A stretch of DNA of 64,000 nucleotides from Dokdonella_A soli (GCF_039523175.1 NZ_BAAAEU010000004.1:124001-188000), one strand, 5' to 3'; positions 32,876 through 41,780 are shown, counted from the stretch's first letter. Notes: generated by a model from the letters alone, not told the origin. Made by a program: numbers and translations.

Positions 32876-33598
32876 TCAAAAGCGCTCGCCGACCGGCAGA
32901 TACCGCCATTCCCCCACTGGCATCTTGCCCAGCGGAATCTTGCCGATGCGGATGCGCCGGATCGACACGACATCCAGCTTGACCTGCGCGCACATGTCGC
33001 GGAGCTGCCCGCCCTGTACCGCTTTCAGTGCGAAGCGCAGGCGGGTCTCGTTCTGCCAGCTCACCTTGCACGGTGGCAGTTCGCGGCCTTGATAGCCGAG
33101 GCCGTGATTGAGGCGGCTCAGTCCCCAGGGCGCAATTTCGCCGCTGACCTCGACGATGAATTCCTGTTCGATCTGGTCGCGGTCCTCGGTGAGGCGGCGC
33201 CAGATGCGGCCGTCCTGGGTCAGCACCATCAAGCCGCTGCCTTCCCGGTCGAGTGGCACCAGCGGCGTCAGCCGATGGAAGTGGCGTTTGAGCAGGCGGA
33301 TGCCGGAGGCGTCGTCGGCCCATCGTGTCGCAGTGGTCACCAGTGCCGCGGCGGGGTTGTCGCCGCTGATCGCATCGAAGCCGGCCGGTTTGTGCAGCAG
33401 CAGGGTCGCTGGCTCCGGGGTTTCGAGACTGGCAGCCGGGTCGATCTCCACGATCTCGATCGACACCTTGTGCTGCGGTTTCTCGACGACGTGCCCGTCG
33501 ACCGACACCCAGCCACTCTCGATGTAGCGCTCGGCCTCGGCGCGTGAGCAGTGCGCCAGTTCGGCCACGCGTTTTGCAAGTCGGACCGGATCGGGCAT
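32876..33598 (-). CDS. RsuA-family rRNA pseudouridine synthase
   Basis: 240 residues. An S4 RNA-binding domain (1-60; AELAHCSRAEAERYIESGWV) is followed by the catalytic domain: HKPAGFDAIS, then VPLDREGSGLMVLTQDG, where the aspartate of the usual GRLD motif is kept but GR is changed to VP. Late conserved elements include RQ-like positions and SIRRIRIGKI. It should convert one uridine of 16S or 23S rRNA to pseudouridine; the target cannot be read from sequence. The ATG at 33598 begins right before the S4 domain. Confidence 0.85.
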   Translation of the reverse strand: MPDPVRLAKRVAELAHCSRAEAERYIESGWVSVDGHVVEKPQHKVSIEIVEIDPAASLETPEPATLLLHKPAGFDAISGDNPAAALVTTATRWADDASGIRLLKRHFHRLTPLVPLDREGSGLMVLTQDGRIWRRLTEDRDQIEQEFIVEVSGEIAPWGLSRLNHGLGYQGRELPPCKVSWQNETRLRFALKAVQGGQLRDMCAQVKLDVVSIRRIRIGKIPLGKMPVGEWRYLPVGERF

Positions 33599-33779
33599 GG
33601 GGCAATGACCAGCGAGGCAGGACACGCAGTGTAAGGCGTGGAAAGGTGAGGGAGGTCAGAAAAACGTGTGGCCCGGATCATCCTGGCGCAACCTGATTGC
33701 CCTGCCGCGGTACTTACCCGTGGCCTGTGCAGACAGGTCCGAAACCCCTACTTTCAACCGGACCCACAAGGAACGTCAC

Positions 33780-34220
33780 ATGCCCACGCACCAGAGCCAC
33801 GCTGCCCGTACCATGCCGAAAGCCCTGCTGGCTCTTTGCCTGCTCGGTTCCAATGCCGCCGTTCATGCCGTTGCTCCCGTCGTTTCATTGAATGTCGCCA
33901 ACAGCGGAACGGGCGCGTGGCTCATCAATGGCCAGAGCAATCCGAGCTTGGTCCTGCTGCGAGGGAGCACGTACGAGTTCGTCATGCAGAACGTCAGCTC
34001 GATCCATACCTTCAACATCAACACGATCGATACGACCGGCTTCGGCAGCCAGTACAGCAATGGCGTGACGAACAATGCTGCAACGGGCACGACGACACTG
34101 ACCTTCGTGGTTCCTGCGGATGCGCCCGACAGCCTGCACTACAACTGCAGCAACCACACCGCGATGAACGGGCCCATCACGGTCGTGACCGACCTGATAT
34201 TCGCCAACGGTTTCGACTGA
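33780..34220 (+). CDS. exported cupredoxin-like protein with IFANGFD tail
   Basis: 146 residues. The signal peptide (ALLALCLLGSNAAVHA) is followed by one beta-sandwich domain: TYEFVMQNVSSIHTFNINTI provides a possible histidine ligand and SLHYNCSNHTAMNGPI gives the CxxHxxM group typical of blue-copper-like sites. So it probably binds copper in the periplasm or outside. The last residues, DLIFANGFD, match the tail of the FG-GAP protein (DYIFANGFE), a possible sorting signal. The ATG at 33780 is the nearest to the signal peptide. Confidence 0.8.
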   Translation: MPTHQSHAARTMPKALLALCLLGSNAAVHAVAPVVSLNVANSGTGAWLINGQSNPSLVLLRGSTYEFVMQNVSSIHTFNINTIDTTGFGSQYSNGVTNNAATGTTTLTFVVPADAPDSLHYNCSNHTAMNGPITVVTDLIFANGFD

Positions 34221-34253
34221 GCGCCAAAGGGAAGGTCTGAACAAGTCAGAGCT

Positions 34254-34330
34254 CGTCATTCCGGCGAAGGCCGGAATCCAGTTTTTCGACGAGTTGCCGT
34301 AGAGCTGGATCCCCGCTTTCGCCGGGATGG
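34254..34330. repeat. REP-like inverted repeat
   Basis: CGTCATTCCGGCGAAGGCCG begins the left arm (34254-34281) and CTGGATCCCCGCTTTCGCCG the right arm (34305-34330), forming an imperfect palindrome. Wording of this type is found between genes in many proteobacteria. It lies between the convergent cupredoxin-like and M23 genes. Confidence 0.65.
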
Positions 34331-34377
34331 CGGCTTGTCAGAGGTCCCCAAAGGGGCGAAGAACGTAGCGAAGGCAA

Positions 34378-35568
34378 CTATTCGGATCTGTTCGCCTTCG
34401 ACTCTTCCTTCGCTGCCGCGCCGAAATCGACGACCGTGTTTGCAGCAGGGAATTCCATGCGGCGCGTCCGCGCTGCATTCTGCGGCTCGGGAACCCATGG
34501 CTCGCTCTTCGCGAACGCGTCCATGGACGGATAGGCGCCGATCGCATCGAATTGCGCGATGACATAGGGCATGCCTTCGCCGGCAAGAGGAGCATTGCCG
34601 TTGCTCACATGGAAGTGGAGATGCGGGCCGGTCGAGTCGCCGGTATATCCGAGGGCAGCGATGACCTGGCCGCGGCGGACGTGTTCGCCCGGGTTTGCGC
34701 GCACGCTGCCGGGCCTCAAGTGCTCGTAGGTCGCGTATCGCCCCTCGCCGAGGTCGAGTGTCACGAAGTTGCCACTGGCGTCCTCGAGGGCGTTGCGAAC
34801 GTCGGACAGGATCGGGCTCTCTGCCATGGAGTTGCGCGTCGCGACTACGGTGCCATCGGCAACCGCCAGGACATCCTCGCCGTATCCATACCAGTTTGCG
34901 ACCTTCGCTTGATCGCCGCGCGCGTAACGACCATCGCTGTCCAGTTTCATCCAGTCGATCGCGAAGCGTGCCGGTATCCGGACACGACCGTCGATCGCGA
35001 AGGTCACGCGGCGATGTCCGCGACGCGCCGCCGGGTCGTAGATGGCGATCCATGGTCCGCCACGCAGCGGGGGACCAAGGGCCGGCACCGGATGCGGGTC
35101 CACGGCAGCGTCTCCGCCTTGTACGACCACGTGTTCGCGTCCGGCGGGCTCTACCACATCGAATGCGACGCGGTGCTTGAGCATTCGCGGTATGGCGGCA
35201 GCCTTGTCGAGTGAGGTTTCGATGTAGACCACCGCGTGCATGCCGGGCGCGATCACGCGTGTCGCCCCGGTCTTTCCGGCCCCCGGAATGCCGATCCTTC
35301 TTGCGAGCGGGTCACCTTGCCACGACGCCAAGGGCGCAGCAGTCGTGCCGGCATCCAGAACGTCCAGGCGCGTCAGCTCGAGGTCGACGGGCGCGAAGTT
35401 GGTCAGATGGAGTTCGTAGACCAGCTGTCTTTTTCCATCGACCATCACCGGAATCGGAGGCGAGGGCACCTCGAGATCGAACGATTGCCTGAGCGGCTGC
35501 GTTGTTCCGGCAGAACCCGAAATCGATACGGATAGAAACACCGCGGCCAACAGAAGTCGCATCGTCAT
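34378..35568 (-). CDS. exported M23-family peptidase
   Basis: 396 residues. Signal peptide (LLLAAVFLSVSISGSAG), an N-terminal beta domain (about 30-170) and a LytM-type domain at the end. GYTGDSTGPHLHFHVSNG carries the HxH of M23 enzymes, and DVLAVADGTVVATRNS and VRRGQVIAALGYTGD are typical. The first zinc ligands probably come from RGHRR and FAIDWMKLD, ahead of an insertion. It should cleave peptides in murein or other periplasmic substrates. It is convergent with the cupredoxin-like gene, with a REP-like element between. Confidence 0.85.
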   Translation of the reverse strand: MTMRLLLAAVFLSVSISGSAGTTQPLRQSFDLEVPSPPIPVMVDGKRQLVYELHLTNFAPVDLELTRLDVLDAGTTAAPLASWQGDPLARRIGIPGAGKTGATRVIAPGMHAVVYIETSLDKAAAIPRMLKHRVAFDVVEPAGREHVVVQGGDAAVDPHPVPALGPPLRGGPWIAIYDPAARRGHRRVTFAIDGRVRIPARFAIDWMKLDSDGRYARGDQAKVANWYGYGEDVLAVADGTVVATRNSMAESPILSDVRNALEDASGNFVTLDLGEGRYATYEHLRPGSVRANPGEHVRRGQVIAALGYTGDSTGPHLHFHVSNGNAPLAGEGMPYVIAQFDAIGAYPSMDAFAKSEPWVPEPQNAARTRRMEFPAANTVVDFGAAAKEESKANRSE

Positions 35569-35699
35569 CGCCCTGGAATGGAGTGGATCGCCTCGCGCAT
35601 CGTACTCGACCAGGAAACGGAGCCGGAGACTTCCGAACGATCATCGCGACCTTGAACGCAGCACACCGCATCGTCTCCACTGATGCAGTGCGCTTCAGC

Positions 35700-36197
35700 T
35701 CATGACGTTGCCTGTCGCAACGCCTTCAGGTCGATCTTCTTCATCCGCAGCATCGCGTTCATGGCCTTGCGCGCCTTGTCCGGATCGGGGTCGCCCAACA
35801 ACTTGGGCAACTCCGTGGGCACGACCTGCCAGGACAGGCCGAAGCGGTCCTTCAGCCAGCCGCACCGCTGCGCCTTCTCGTCACCGCCCTTGGACAGGTG
35901 GTTCCAGTAGTGGTCCACCTCATCCTGCGACTGGCAGTTGACGACGAGCGAGACCGCCTCCGTGAACTTGAAGATCGGGCCGCCGTTCAACGCCGTGAAG
36001 TCCTGGCCGTCGAGCTGGAACGCGATCGTCATCACCGAGCCCTCGGTCTTGCCGGAGACCTGCGCGCTTTCCTTGTTGTAACGGGTGGCGGTCAGGATCC
36101 GCGAGTTGGGGAAGACCGAAGCGTAGAAGTTCGCGGCTTCTTCGGCCTGAGTGTCGAACCAGAGGAACGGAGTGATTCGCTGGAACCTGGCTTGCAT
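35700..36197 (-). CDS. PhnB-like VOC-superfamily protein
   Basis: 165 residues. ITPFLWFDTQAEEAANFYAS at the start and FQLDGQDFTALNGGPIFKF in the middle are characteristic of PhnB/3-demethylubiquinone methyltransferase-like VOC proteins; KDRFGLSWQVVPTELPKLLG follows. VOC proteins form paired beta-alpha-beta-beta-beta modules and often bind metals, but PhnB-like members have no proven reaction. They are also common near ECF42/DGPF genes. The ATG at 36197 begins the family-like sequence. Confidence 0.85.
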   Translation of the reverse strand: MQARFQRITPFLWFDTQAEEAANFYASVFPNSRILTATRYNKESAQVSGKTEGSVMTIAFQLDGQDFTALNGGPIFKFTEAVSLVVNCQSQDEVDHYWNHLSKGGDEKAQRCGWLKDRFGLSWQVVPTELPKLLGDPDPDKARKAMNAMLRMKKIDLKALRQATS

Positions 36198-36519
36198 GGG
36201 TTTCTCCTCGCTGCGCGGTTGATTCACGGGCGCCTGTGCCCAGTGCTCACTACTGTTGGACGAACGGAGGGGCGCGAGATCGACATTTCCCCGTCGGTTG
36301 AAATGATCCGGGCTCGTCGGGATGGAGCGGGGAAGCGATGGCATCGGTTGGGCTGGGTTCTGGCACATACGCGCGTGGTTCATGCCGCCTATGATCCGGG
36401 CTCGTGTGCCGGGATCGGCTCGCCTCGAAAGTGGGGCGAGCCGCCCTCCGATTGCCGCGGCGGCGAAAGGGCAACGGTCCGTTGCCGGTCATGGCATGTA
36501 CGCAGCATCGGAGTTGACC
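36198..36519. other. 322-bp divergent gap with direct repeat and hairpin
   Basis: ATGATCCGGGCTCGT occurs at 36303-36317 and 36391-36405, a 15-bp direct repeat 88 bp apart. CGGCTCGCC (36416-36424) pairs perfectly with GGCGAGCCG (36435-36443). No gene is visible. Confidence 0.5.
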
Positions 36520-37257
36520 GTGCGAATCCTATTCACCTGTCTGATCTTCACGCTAGCCGCGATCGGGATAGCGCACGCCGACTGTTCGGTGACCAGCGGT
36601 GCCACGCGCGCGCGCCTCGTCGAACTCTATACCAGCGAAGGCTGCAGTTCGTGTCCGCCGGCCGATCACTGGTTGAGCGCGCTGCCTGCGGGTACCGGGC
36701 TCGTGCCACTCGCGTTCCATGTCGATTATTGGGACTCGCCCGGCTGGACGGATCGCTTCGCCGATCCGCGTTTCACGCAGCGCCAGCGCGCGCTTGCGGC
36801 GCAGTCGAACGGCGGGATCGTCTACACGCCGGAGGTGGCAGTCGATGGGCGCGAGTGGCGCAATTGGTCGTCGGGACGGCCGCCAGCCACGGGCGTGGCG
36901 CAGCCCTTGGGTCTCGCCTTGCACGTCGATCCCGGGCAGCCGCTGCATGTTCGCCTCGACACGACAGTGGCGGATGGCGTTGCCTCCGCTTACGTCGCCT
37001 ACTTTGCACTCAGCGAGGACCAGCTCACATCGGCAGTGCGCGGTGGCGAGAACCGTGGCGTGGAACTTCACGAAGATCACGTCGTGCGCGCGTTCGTCGG
37101 TCCACTGAAGCTCACGCAAGCGCAGGCAGCGATCGCGATGCCGGCCGGCGTGCGCGTCGAACATGCGGCGGTTGCGGCGTTCGTGCAGCGCGTCGACGAT
37201 GGCGAGGTCGCGAACGTCGTGCAGCTGCCGCTGGATCGATGCGTGGGCAAGGATTGA
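36520..37257 (+). CDS. exported DUF1223 thioredoxin-like protein
   Basis: 245 residues. The signal peptide (RILFTCLIFTLAAIGIAHA) precedes the DUF1223 domain: LVELYTSEGCSSCPPADHWL with a CxxC pair, LAFHVDYWDSPGWTDRFADP and GGIVYTPEVAVDG are the family's conserved blocks. The fold is thioredoxin-like and the CxxC suggests a redox or disulfide role in the periplasm, but no substrate is known. I chose the GTG at 36520, 6 bases after GGAG; ATG 36496 is an alternative. Confidence 0.85.
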   Translation: MRILFTCLIFTLAAIGIAHADCSVTSGATRARLVELYTSEGCSSCPPADHWLSALPAGTGLVPLAFHVDYWDSPGWTDRFADPRFTQRQRALAAQSNGGIVYTPEVAVDGREWRNWSSGRPPATGVAQPLGLALHVDPGQPLHVRLDTTVADGVASAYVAYFALSEDQLTSAVRGGENRGVELHEDHVVRAFVGPLKLTQAQAAIAMPAGVRVEHAAVAAFVQRVDDGEVANVVQLPLDRCVGKD

Positions 37258-37314
37258 TCCACTCGGCATCGTCGTCGCCCCGCGGAGGCTGGACCGACGC
37301 CGCGCACGTTGCTG

Positions 37315-37902
37315 CTAGCGCCGCGCGCTCCTGCTGCCGCGATCCATCTCGCGCAGGCGTTCCTCGATTGCGAACACATGCGCGTCGTGCTCGCCGAGCG
37401 CGCGCAACGCGTCGGCCAGATGCGTCAGGTAGTCCCGGTTGAGCCCACTGGGCCCTACGGCGTTCGCAATGTGCGAGGCAATCTCTGCTTCAGATGCAGG
37501 ACCGAGAAAGGCCGCGTTGGTCCCGGCTGCGATATAGACCAGCCCCTCCGCGCTGCCGCCGTCACTGAACTCGATCGTCGTCGCATGGCGCAGGTAGCCG
37601 TTCTTCTCGCGATGGTCGAGATGGTCGAAGACTTCCGGCGTGATCAGGTAGGCCATCCCGGCGCAGACCGCGCCGGGATCAGGGATCAGGGTGACCACAC
37701 GGCCCGGCGCGTCCGGCGTGCCGCGGTGGTCGTGCGAGCCTTGCCAGAAGCGCCGCGACCAGTCCCGGATCCGCGCCGGGCGCCGTTCGAGGTACGGAAA
37801 GTCCGCCTTGTAGATCAGCGAGCCGTAGCCGAACAGCCACACTTGCGCGTGATCGTCGAAACGACTCATGCGCTGATTGATCGCGATGGTGTTCGTGGAC
37901 AT
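37315..37902 (-). CDS. ChaC-like gamma-glutamylcyclotransferase
   Basis: 195 residues. WLFGYGSLIYKADFPYLERR is the glycine-rich start of ChaC proteins and RFWQGSHDHRGTPDAPGRVV is the next conserved block. GMAYLITPEVFDHLDHREKN contains the probable catalytic glutamate (HREKNGY). The enzyme releases 5-oxoproline from glutathione or gamma-glutamyl peptides in the cytoplasm. The start is one of two close ATGs (37902 or 37869). It is convergent with DUF1223 and divergent from the DUF3297-DGPF operon. Confidence 0.88.
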   Translation of the reverse strand: MSTNTIAINQRMSRFDDHAQVWLFGYGSLIYKADFPYLERRPARIRDWSRRFWQGSHDHRGTPDAPGRVVTLIPDPGAVCAGMAYLITPEVFDHLDHREKNGYLRHATTIEFSDGGSAEGLVYIAAGTNAAFLGPASEAEIASHIANAVGPSGLNRDYLTHLADALRALGEHDAHVFAIEERLREMDRGSRSARR

Positions 37903-38105
37903 GCGAGACGATAGGGAATGCGTGCCGCGCAGTTTACAGGGGTGTTTTGTCCACGAGATGCGCAACGGTCGCTCGACAACAGTCGCTCAACAATGGCCGG
38001 CCCTCGCGCACGCGGCGATGCCCGCCCGCCTACTCAAGCGGCTGCGCGCCGCTTATCCTGTGCACCCGCGTGGCCATGGCGCCACCCGCTACTGTGACCA
38101 GGCCC

Positions 38106-38357
38106 ATGAAAGACACGCTTCCTGATCGCCTCTCCGTGAATCCGAAGAGTCCGTACCATGATGCCGACGTGCTCGCACGCGGCATTGGCATCCGCTTCAA
38201 TGGCGTGGAAAAGACCAACGTCGAGGAGTACTGCGTCAGCGAAGGCTGGGTGCGGGTGCCGGCCGGCAAGGCTCGTGATCGCCACGGCGATCCGATGACG
38301 ATCAGGCTCAAGGGTGAGGTCGTGCCATATTTCCTCGAAGCGCAGGAGGCTCCATGA
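38106..38357 (+). CDS. DUF3297 family protein
   Basis: 83 residues covering the whole family: LPDRLSVNPKSPYHDADVLA, then GIGIRFNGVEKTNVEEYCVS and GWVRVPAGKARDRHGDPMTI. The family is widespread in proteobacteria and of unknown function. Its stop overlaps the start of the DGPF gene (ATGA), so the two are co-translated. Confidence 0.88.
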   Translation: MKDTLPDRLSVNPKSPYHDADVLARGIGIRFNGVEKTNVEEYCVSEGWVRVPAGKARDRHGDPMTIRLKGEVVPYFLEAQEAP

Positions 38358-38728
38358 AGTTCATGATGCTGGTCTACACCGACGACGCATTGCTGGATGC
38401 GCTGCCCGCGGGTGAGTTCGACACGATGATGCGCGGCTGTCTCGAGCACGCCGATGAACTCCGCGGTGAAGGCCATCTGATCGAGTCGCAACAGCTGGAG
38501 TCAGGCGCGACCGCGAAGTCCGTGCGCGTCCGCAACGGCCGCGCGACGGTCCTCGATGGACCGTTCGCCGAAACCAAGGAAATCCTCGGCGGCTTCAACC
38601 TGATCGAGGCCGCTGACATGGACGAGGCCGTGCGCATCGCATCCGAGTTCCCGTGGACGCGTACCGGTTGCATCGAGATCCGGCCCGTGCGGGACCTGAT
38701 GGCGGTGCGGAAACGGGTTGGGTTGTGA
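38354..38728 (+). CDS. YCII/DGPF family protein
   Basis: 124 residues, MKFMMLVYTDDALLDALPAG at the start and the canonical DGPFAETKEILGGFNLIEAA. It is the third DGPF paralogue in the window and overlaps DUF3297 by 4 bp. The role is unknown. No clean copy of the TGTC(G/C)A-N16-TCGTC element precedes this operon; a weaker TGTCCA followed by 15 bp and TCGCTC occurs in the gap upstream. Confidence 0.88.
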   Translation: MKFMMLVYTDDALLDALPAGEFDTMMRGCLEHADELRGEGHLIESQQLESGATAKSVRVRNGRATVLDGPFAETKEILGGFNLIEAADMDEAVRIASEFPWTRTGCIEIRPVRDLMAVRKRVGL

Positions 38729-38758
38729 CGTGCGGGAACTGAGCGCAATCTGCCTTTG

Positions 38759-38837
38759 GTAGGAGCGGCTTCAGCCGCGATGCGTTTTTCGGAAGCGTCC
38801 CCAAGGGCAAGAACATCGCGGCTGAAGCCGCTCCTAC
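38759..38837. repeat. REP pair with perfect 24-bp arms
   Basis: The left arm (38759-38782) begins GTAGGAGCGGCTTCAGCCGC and the right arm (38814-38837) is its exact reverse complement, with 31 bp between. This is the classic REP wording of Pseudomonas and Xanthomonas relatives, usually moved by RAYT transposases, none of which is in the window. Confidence 0.88.
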
Positions 38838-39002
38838 GGGTTGGGTTCACCGCGGAATCCATCCCGTCACACCCGGAGTAGAATCACTCCGACTCGCGAT
38901 CCGAGGGCGGCATCCGTGACGATCGGCGACGCGCTTCTCGCAGCCGCGATGACCTTCGCGGTTGCTGCGATACCCCTACCTGGCGGCGCAGAGGAGGTGG
39001 CC

Positions 39003-39479
39003 ATGTCCCTGAGCCTGAGCTCACCGGCGTTCGCACCGAACGCGGCGATCCCCGCACGCTGTACCTGCGACGGCCACGACAGGTCGCCGCCGTTGAGCTG
39101 GTCCGGAGCGCCCGCGGGCACACGCAGCTTTGCACTGATTGTGGATGATCCGGATGCGCCCGATCCGGCCGCGCCACGCATGACCTGGGTACACTGGGTG
39201 CTCTACAACCTGCCGGCCGAGACGCATGAATTGCCCGAAGCCGTGGGTGCGGGTCAGCTGCCGGTGGGGACGCGCGAGGGCATGAACGATTGGGATCGCA
39301 CCGGCTATGGCGGGCCGTGCCCACCGATCGGGCGGCATCGCTATTTCCACAAGCTCTATGCGCTCGACACCGTGCTGCCGGATCTCGGCCGGCTGAGCAA
39401 GGCGCAACTGCTCAAGGCGATCGAGGGTCATGTGCTGGCGCACGCGGAGTTGATCGGAACTTACCAGCGCGGCCGTTGA
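39003..39479 (+). CDS. YbhB/YbcL family PEBP-like protein
   Basis: 158 residues. The phosphatidylethanolamine-binding fold is marked by CTCDGHDRSPPLSWSGAPAG, then DDPDAPDPAAPRMTWVHWVL (the DPDxP box) and GPCPPIGRHRYFHKLYALD (the GxHR box). It is related to the Raf kinase inhibitor proteins; bacterial members are of uncertain function. A perfect GAGGAGGT site ends 4 bases before the ATG at 39003, so this start is preferred to the upstream frame that would encode a signal-like sequence. Confidence 0.88.
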   Translation: MSLSLSSPAFAPNAAIPARCTCDGHDRSPPLSWSGAPAGTRSFALIVDDPDAPDPAAPRMTWVHWVLYNLPAETHELPEAVGAGQLPVGTREGMNDWDRTGYGGPCPPIGRHRYFHKLYALDTVLPDLGRLSKAQLLKAIEGHVLAHAELIGTYQRGR

Positions 39480-39594
39480 AGGCATCTCGCTGACCTGTTG
39501 TCGCCCGCGTTCGGGTGTTCTAGCCCATTGGTCATGATCACAACGTGCGGTTCACCGACTATCGTGCGCGTCTGCACACGATGAGGTGACGCGC

Positions 39595-41640
39595 ATGCAA
39601 CGCATTCGATGGGTGGTGACGGCGGCGGTTCTTTGCAGCTCCAGCGCTTGGGCGGCTCCGGCCACGACCATGCCGGTCGGCGTGGATCTGGCTGGCATGG
39701 ATCGCTCGGTGAAGCCGGGCGATGATTTCGATGGCCATGCCAACGGCGGCTGGCGCAAGACCGCAGAGATTCCGCCGGATCGTTCGAGCACCGGCATCTT
39801 CTACCAGGTGTTCAAGAAGGCCGAGCAGCGCAATGCCGACCTGATCCGCGAGGCCGGCAAGCAGGCCGGCGACGCGAGTGCGCGCCGGATCGCCGACTAC
39901 TACGCGGCGTACATGAACGAGGCGGGCATCGAGAAGAACGGTCTCAAGCCGCTGAAGCCGGAGCTGGCGAAGATCGACGCGGTAAAGTCGACGACCGACC
40001 TCGCGCGCGTGCTCGGCGAAGGGCTGCGCGCGGACGTCGATCCGGTCAATGCGACGCACTTCGCGACCGAGCACCTGTTCGGCTTGTTCGTCGCGCAGGG
40101 CCTGGAGGATCCCTCCCATAACGTCGCGTATCTGCTGCAGGGTGGCCTCGGCATGCCGGATCGTGACTACTACCTCGCGACCGACAAGGACATGGTCGGG
40201 TTCCGCACGAAATACGAGGCGTACGCCGCGGCGTTGCTCAAGCTCGCCGGCGTGGCGGAAGCGGAAACGAAGGCGAAAGCCATCCTCGACCTCGAAACGA
40301 AGATCGCGAAGGCGCAGGCCAGCCTGGTCGACAGCGAGGACGTGCACAAGGCGAACAATCCATGGCCGATCGCTGCGTTCGCGAAGAACGCACCGGGGCT
40401 GGATTGGACCACGTATTTCAAGGCCGCTGGCCTGGACGGGCAGACGCTGGTCATCGCGTGGCAGGCCGACGCAATCCGCGGTCTGTCCGCGCTGGTCGCC
40501 AGCGAGCCGCTGCAGACGTGGAAGGATTTCCTGACCTTCCACGCGATCAACCACAGCGCGGGCCTGCTGCCGAAGGCCTACGCCGATCTCAGCTTCGAGT
40601 TCTACGGCCACACGCTGCAGGGGACGCCGAAGCAGCGCGATCGCTGGAAACGCGCGGTCGCTGCGACCAACAACGACCTCGGCGACGCGGTTGGCCAGCT
40701 CTATGTGAAGAAGTATTTCCCGGCGTCGTCGAAGGCGCAGGTACAGCAGATGGTGACCAACGTCCTCGCCGCGTTCGACGAGCGCGTCGACACGCTGGAC
40801 TGGATGACCGCGGCGACGAAGCAGAAGGCGAAGGCGAAGATCGCGACGACCAAGGTCGGCGTCGGTTATCCGGAAACCTGGCGCGACTACGCCTCGCTCG
40901 AGATCCGCCGCGACGATGCGCTCGGCAACGCGCTGCGCGCCGAAACCTTCGAGTACCGGCATCAGCTCGCCAAACTCAGCCAGCCTGTCGATCGCGGCGA
41001 ATGGTGGATGACGCCGCAGACCGTCAACGCGGTCAACCTGCCGCTGCAGAATGCGCTGAACTTCCCGGCTGCGATCCTCGAGGCGCCGTTCTTCGATCCG
41101 AAGGCCGATGCGGCGTCGAACTACGGCTCGATCGGCGCGGTGATCGGCCACGAGATCAGCCACGGTTTCGACAACACCGGCGCCGAGTTCGACGCCGAGG
41201 GCCGCCTCGCGAACTGGTGGACGCCCGAGGATGAAGCGCACTTCAAGGCAGCCGGCCAGCGCCTGGTCGAGCAATACAACGCCTACGAGGCGCTGCCCGG
41301 CCTGCACCTCAACGGCCAGCAGACGCTCGGCGAGAACATCGCGGACGTGGCCGGCCTGACCATCGCCTACGCCGCGTACCACAAGTCGCTCGGCGGCAAG
41401 CCGGCGCCGGTGATCGACAACTTGAGTGGCGACGAGCGCTTCTTCCTCGCGTTCGCGCAATCGTGGCGCAGCAAGACGCGCGATGCCGCGTTGCGCCAGC
41501 AGGTGGTCACCGACGGCCATTCGCCGGGACGCTTCCGTGCGCAGACCGTGCGCAATATCGACGCCTGGTACGACGCGTTCTCACCGAAAGCGGGCGAGGC
41601 GCTGTACCTCGAGCCGAAGGCGCGGGTGAGGATCTGGTAG
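39595..41640 (+). CDS. exported M13-family (neprilysin-like) metallopeptidase
   Basis: 681 residues. Signal peptide (MQRIRWVVTAAVLCSSSAWA), then the two-domain M13 fold. The zinc site is VIGHEISHGFDNTGAEFD (HExxH with the first H at about residue 519) and ENIADVAGLTIAYAAY, which holds the third ligand glutamate. The N-terminal block DDFDGHANGGWRKTAEIP is typical (usually DDFYxYxNGxW). It should cut short peptides in the periplasm or outside. The ATG at 39595 follows GAGGTG; 39586 is an alternative. Confidence 0.92.
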   Translation: MQRIRWVVTAAVLCSSSAWAAPATTMPVGVDLAGMDRSVKPGDDFDGHANGGWRKTAEIPPDRSSTGIFYQVFKKAEQRNADLIREAGKQAGDASARRIADYYAAYMNEAGIEKNGLKPLKPELAKIDAVKSTTDLARVLGEGLRADVDPVNATHFATEHLFGLFVAQGLEDPSHNVAYLLQGGLGMPDRDYYLATDKDMVGFRTKYEAYAAALLKLAGVAEAETKAKAILDLETKIAKAQASLVDSEDVHKANNPWPIAAFAKNAPGLDWTTYFKAAGLDGQTLVIAWQADAIRGLSALVASEPLQTWKDFLTFHAINHSAGLLPKAYADLSFEFYGHTLQGTPKQRDRWKRAVAATNNDLGDAVGQLYVKKYFPASSKAQVQQMVTNVLAAFDERVDTLDWMTAATKQKAKAKIATTKVGVGYPETWRDYASLEIRRDDALGNALRAETFEYRHQLAKLSQPVDRGEWWMTPQTVNAVNLPLQNALNFPAAILEAPFFDPKADAASNYGSIGAVIGHEISHGFDNTGAEFDAEGRLANWWTPEDEAHFKAAGQRLVEQYNAYEALPGLHLNGQQTLGENIADVAGLTIAYAAYHKSLGGKPAPVIDNLSGDERFFLAFAQSWRSKTRDAALRQQVVTDGHSPGRFRAQTVRNIDAWYDAFSPKAGEALYLEPKARVRIW

Positions 41641-41670
41641 TACTGTGACCGGGTACCTTCAACAGTGAAT

Positions 41671-41706
41671 CAGGGGCCGCTCGCGTGTTCGTCGAAGCGG
41701 CCCCTG
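41671..41706. terminator. 11-bp perfect hairpin
   Basis: CAGGGGCCGCT (41671-41681) pairs perfectly with AGCGGCCCCTG (41696-41706) around a 14-base loop, between the convergent M13 and YkgJ-like genes. No long T-run follows, but position and symmetry suit a shared terminator. Confidence 0.6.
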
Positions 41707-41780
41707 CTCCATGTTCCTGTGGCGTTCCACCGTGAAGGTCCGGCGTGCGACGGTGCTGCCGTGTACTGCTGATGTCCCCG

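Noticed and set aside
34378..35568. Loss of zinc ligands in the M23 peptidase
   Set aside because: The usual HxxxD is not where expected, but RGHRR and FAIDW upstream of an insertion can supply both ligands, as in related subfamily members, so inactivity is not supported.
39559..41520. A 653-residue open frame antisense to the M13 peptidase
   Set aside because: It mirrors a gene with clear HExxH and ENIADVAG motifs, has no recognisable domain, and has typical antisense composition.
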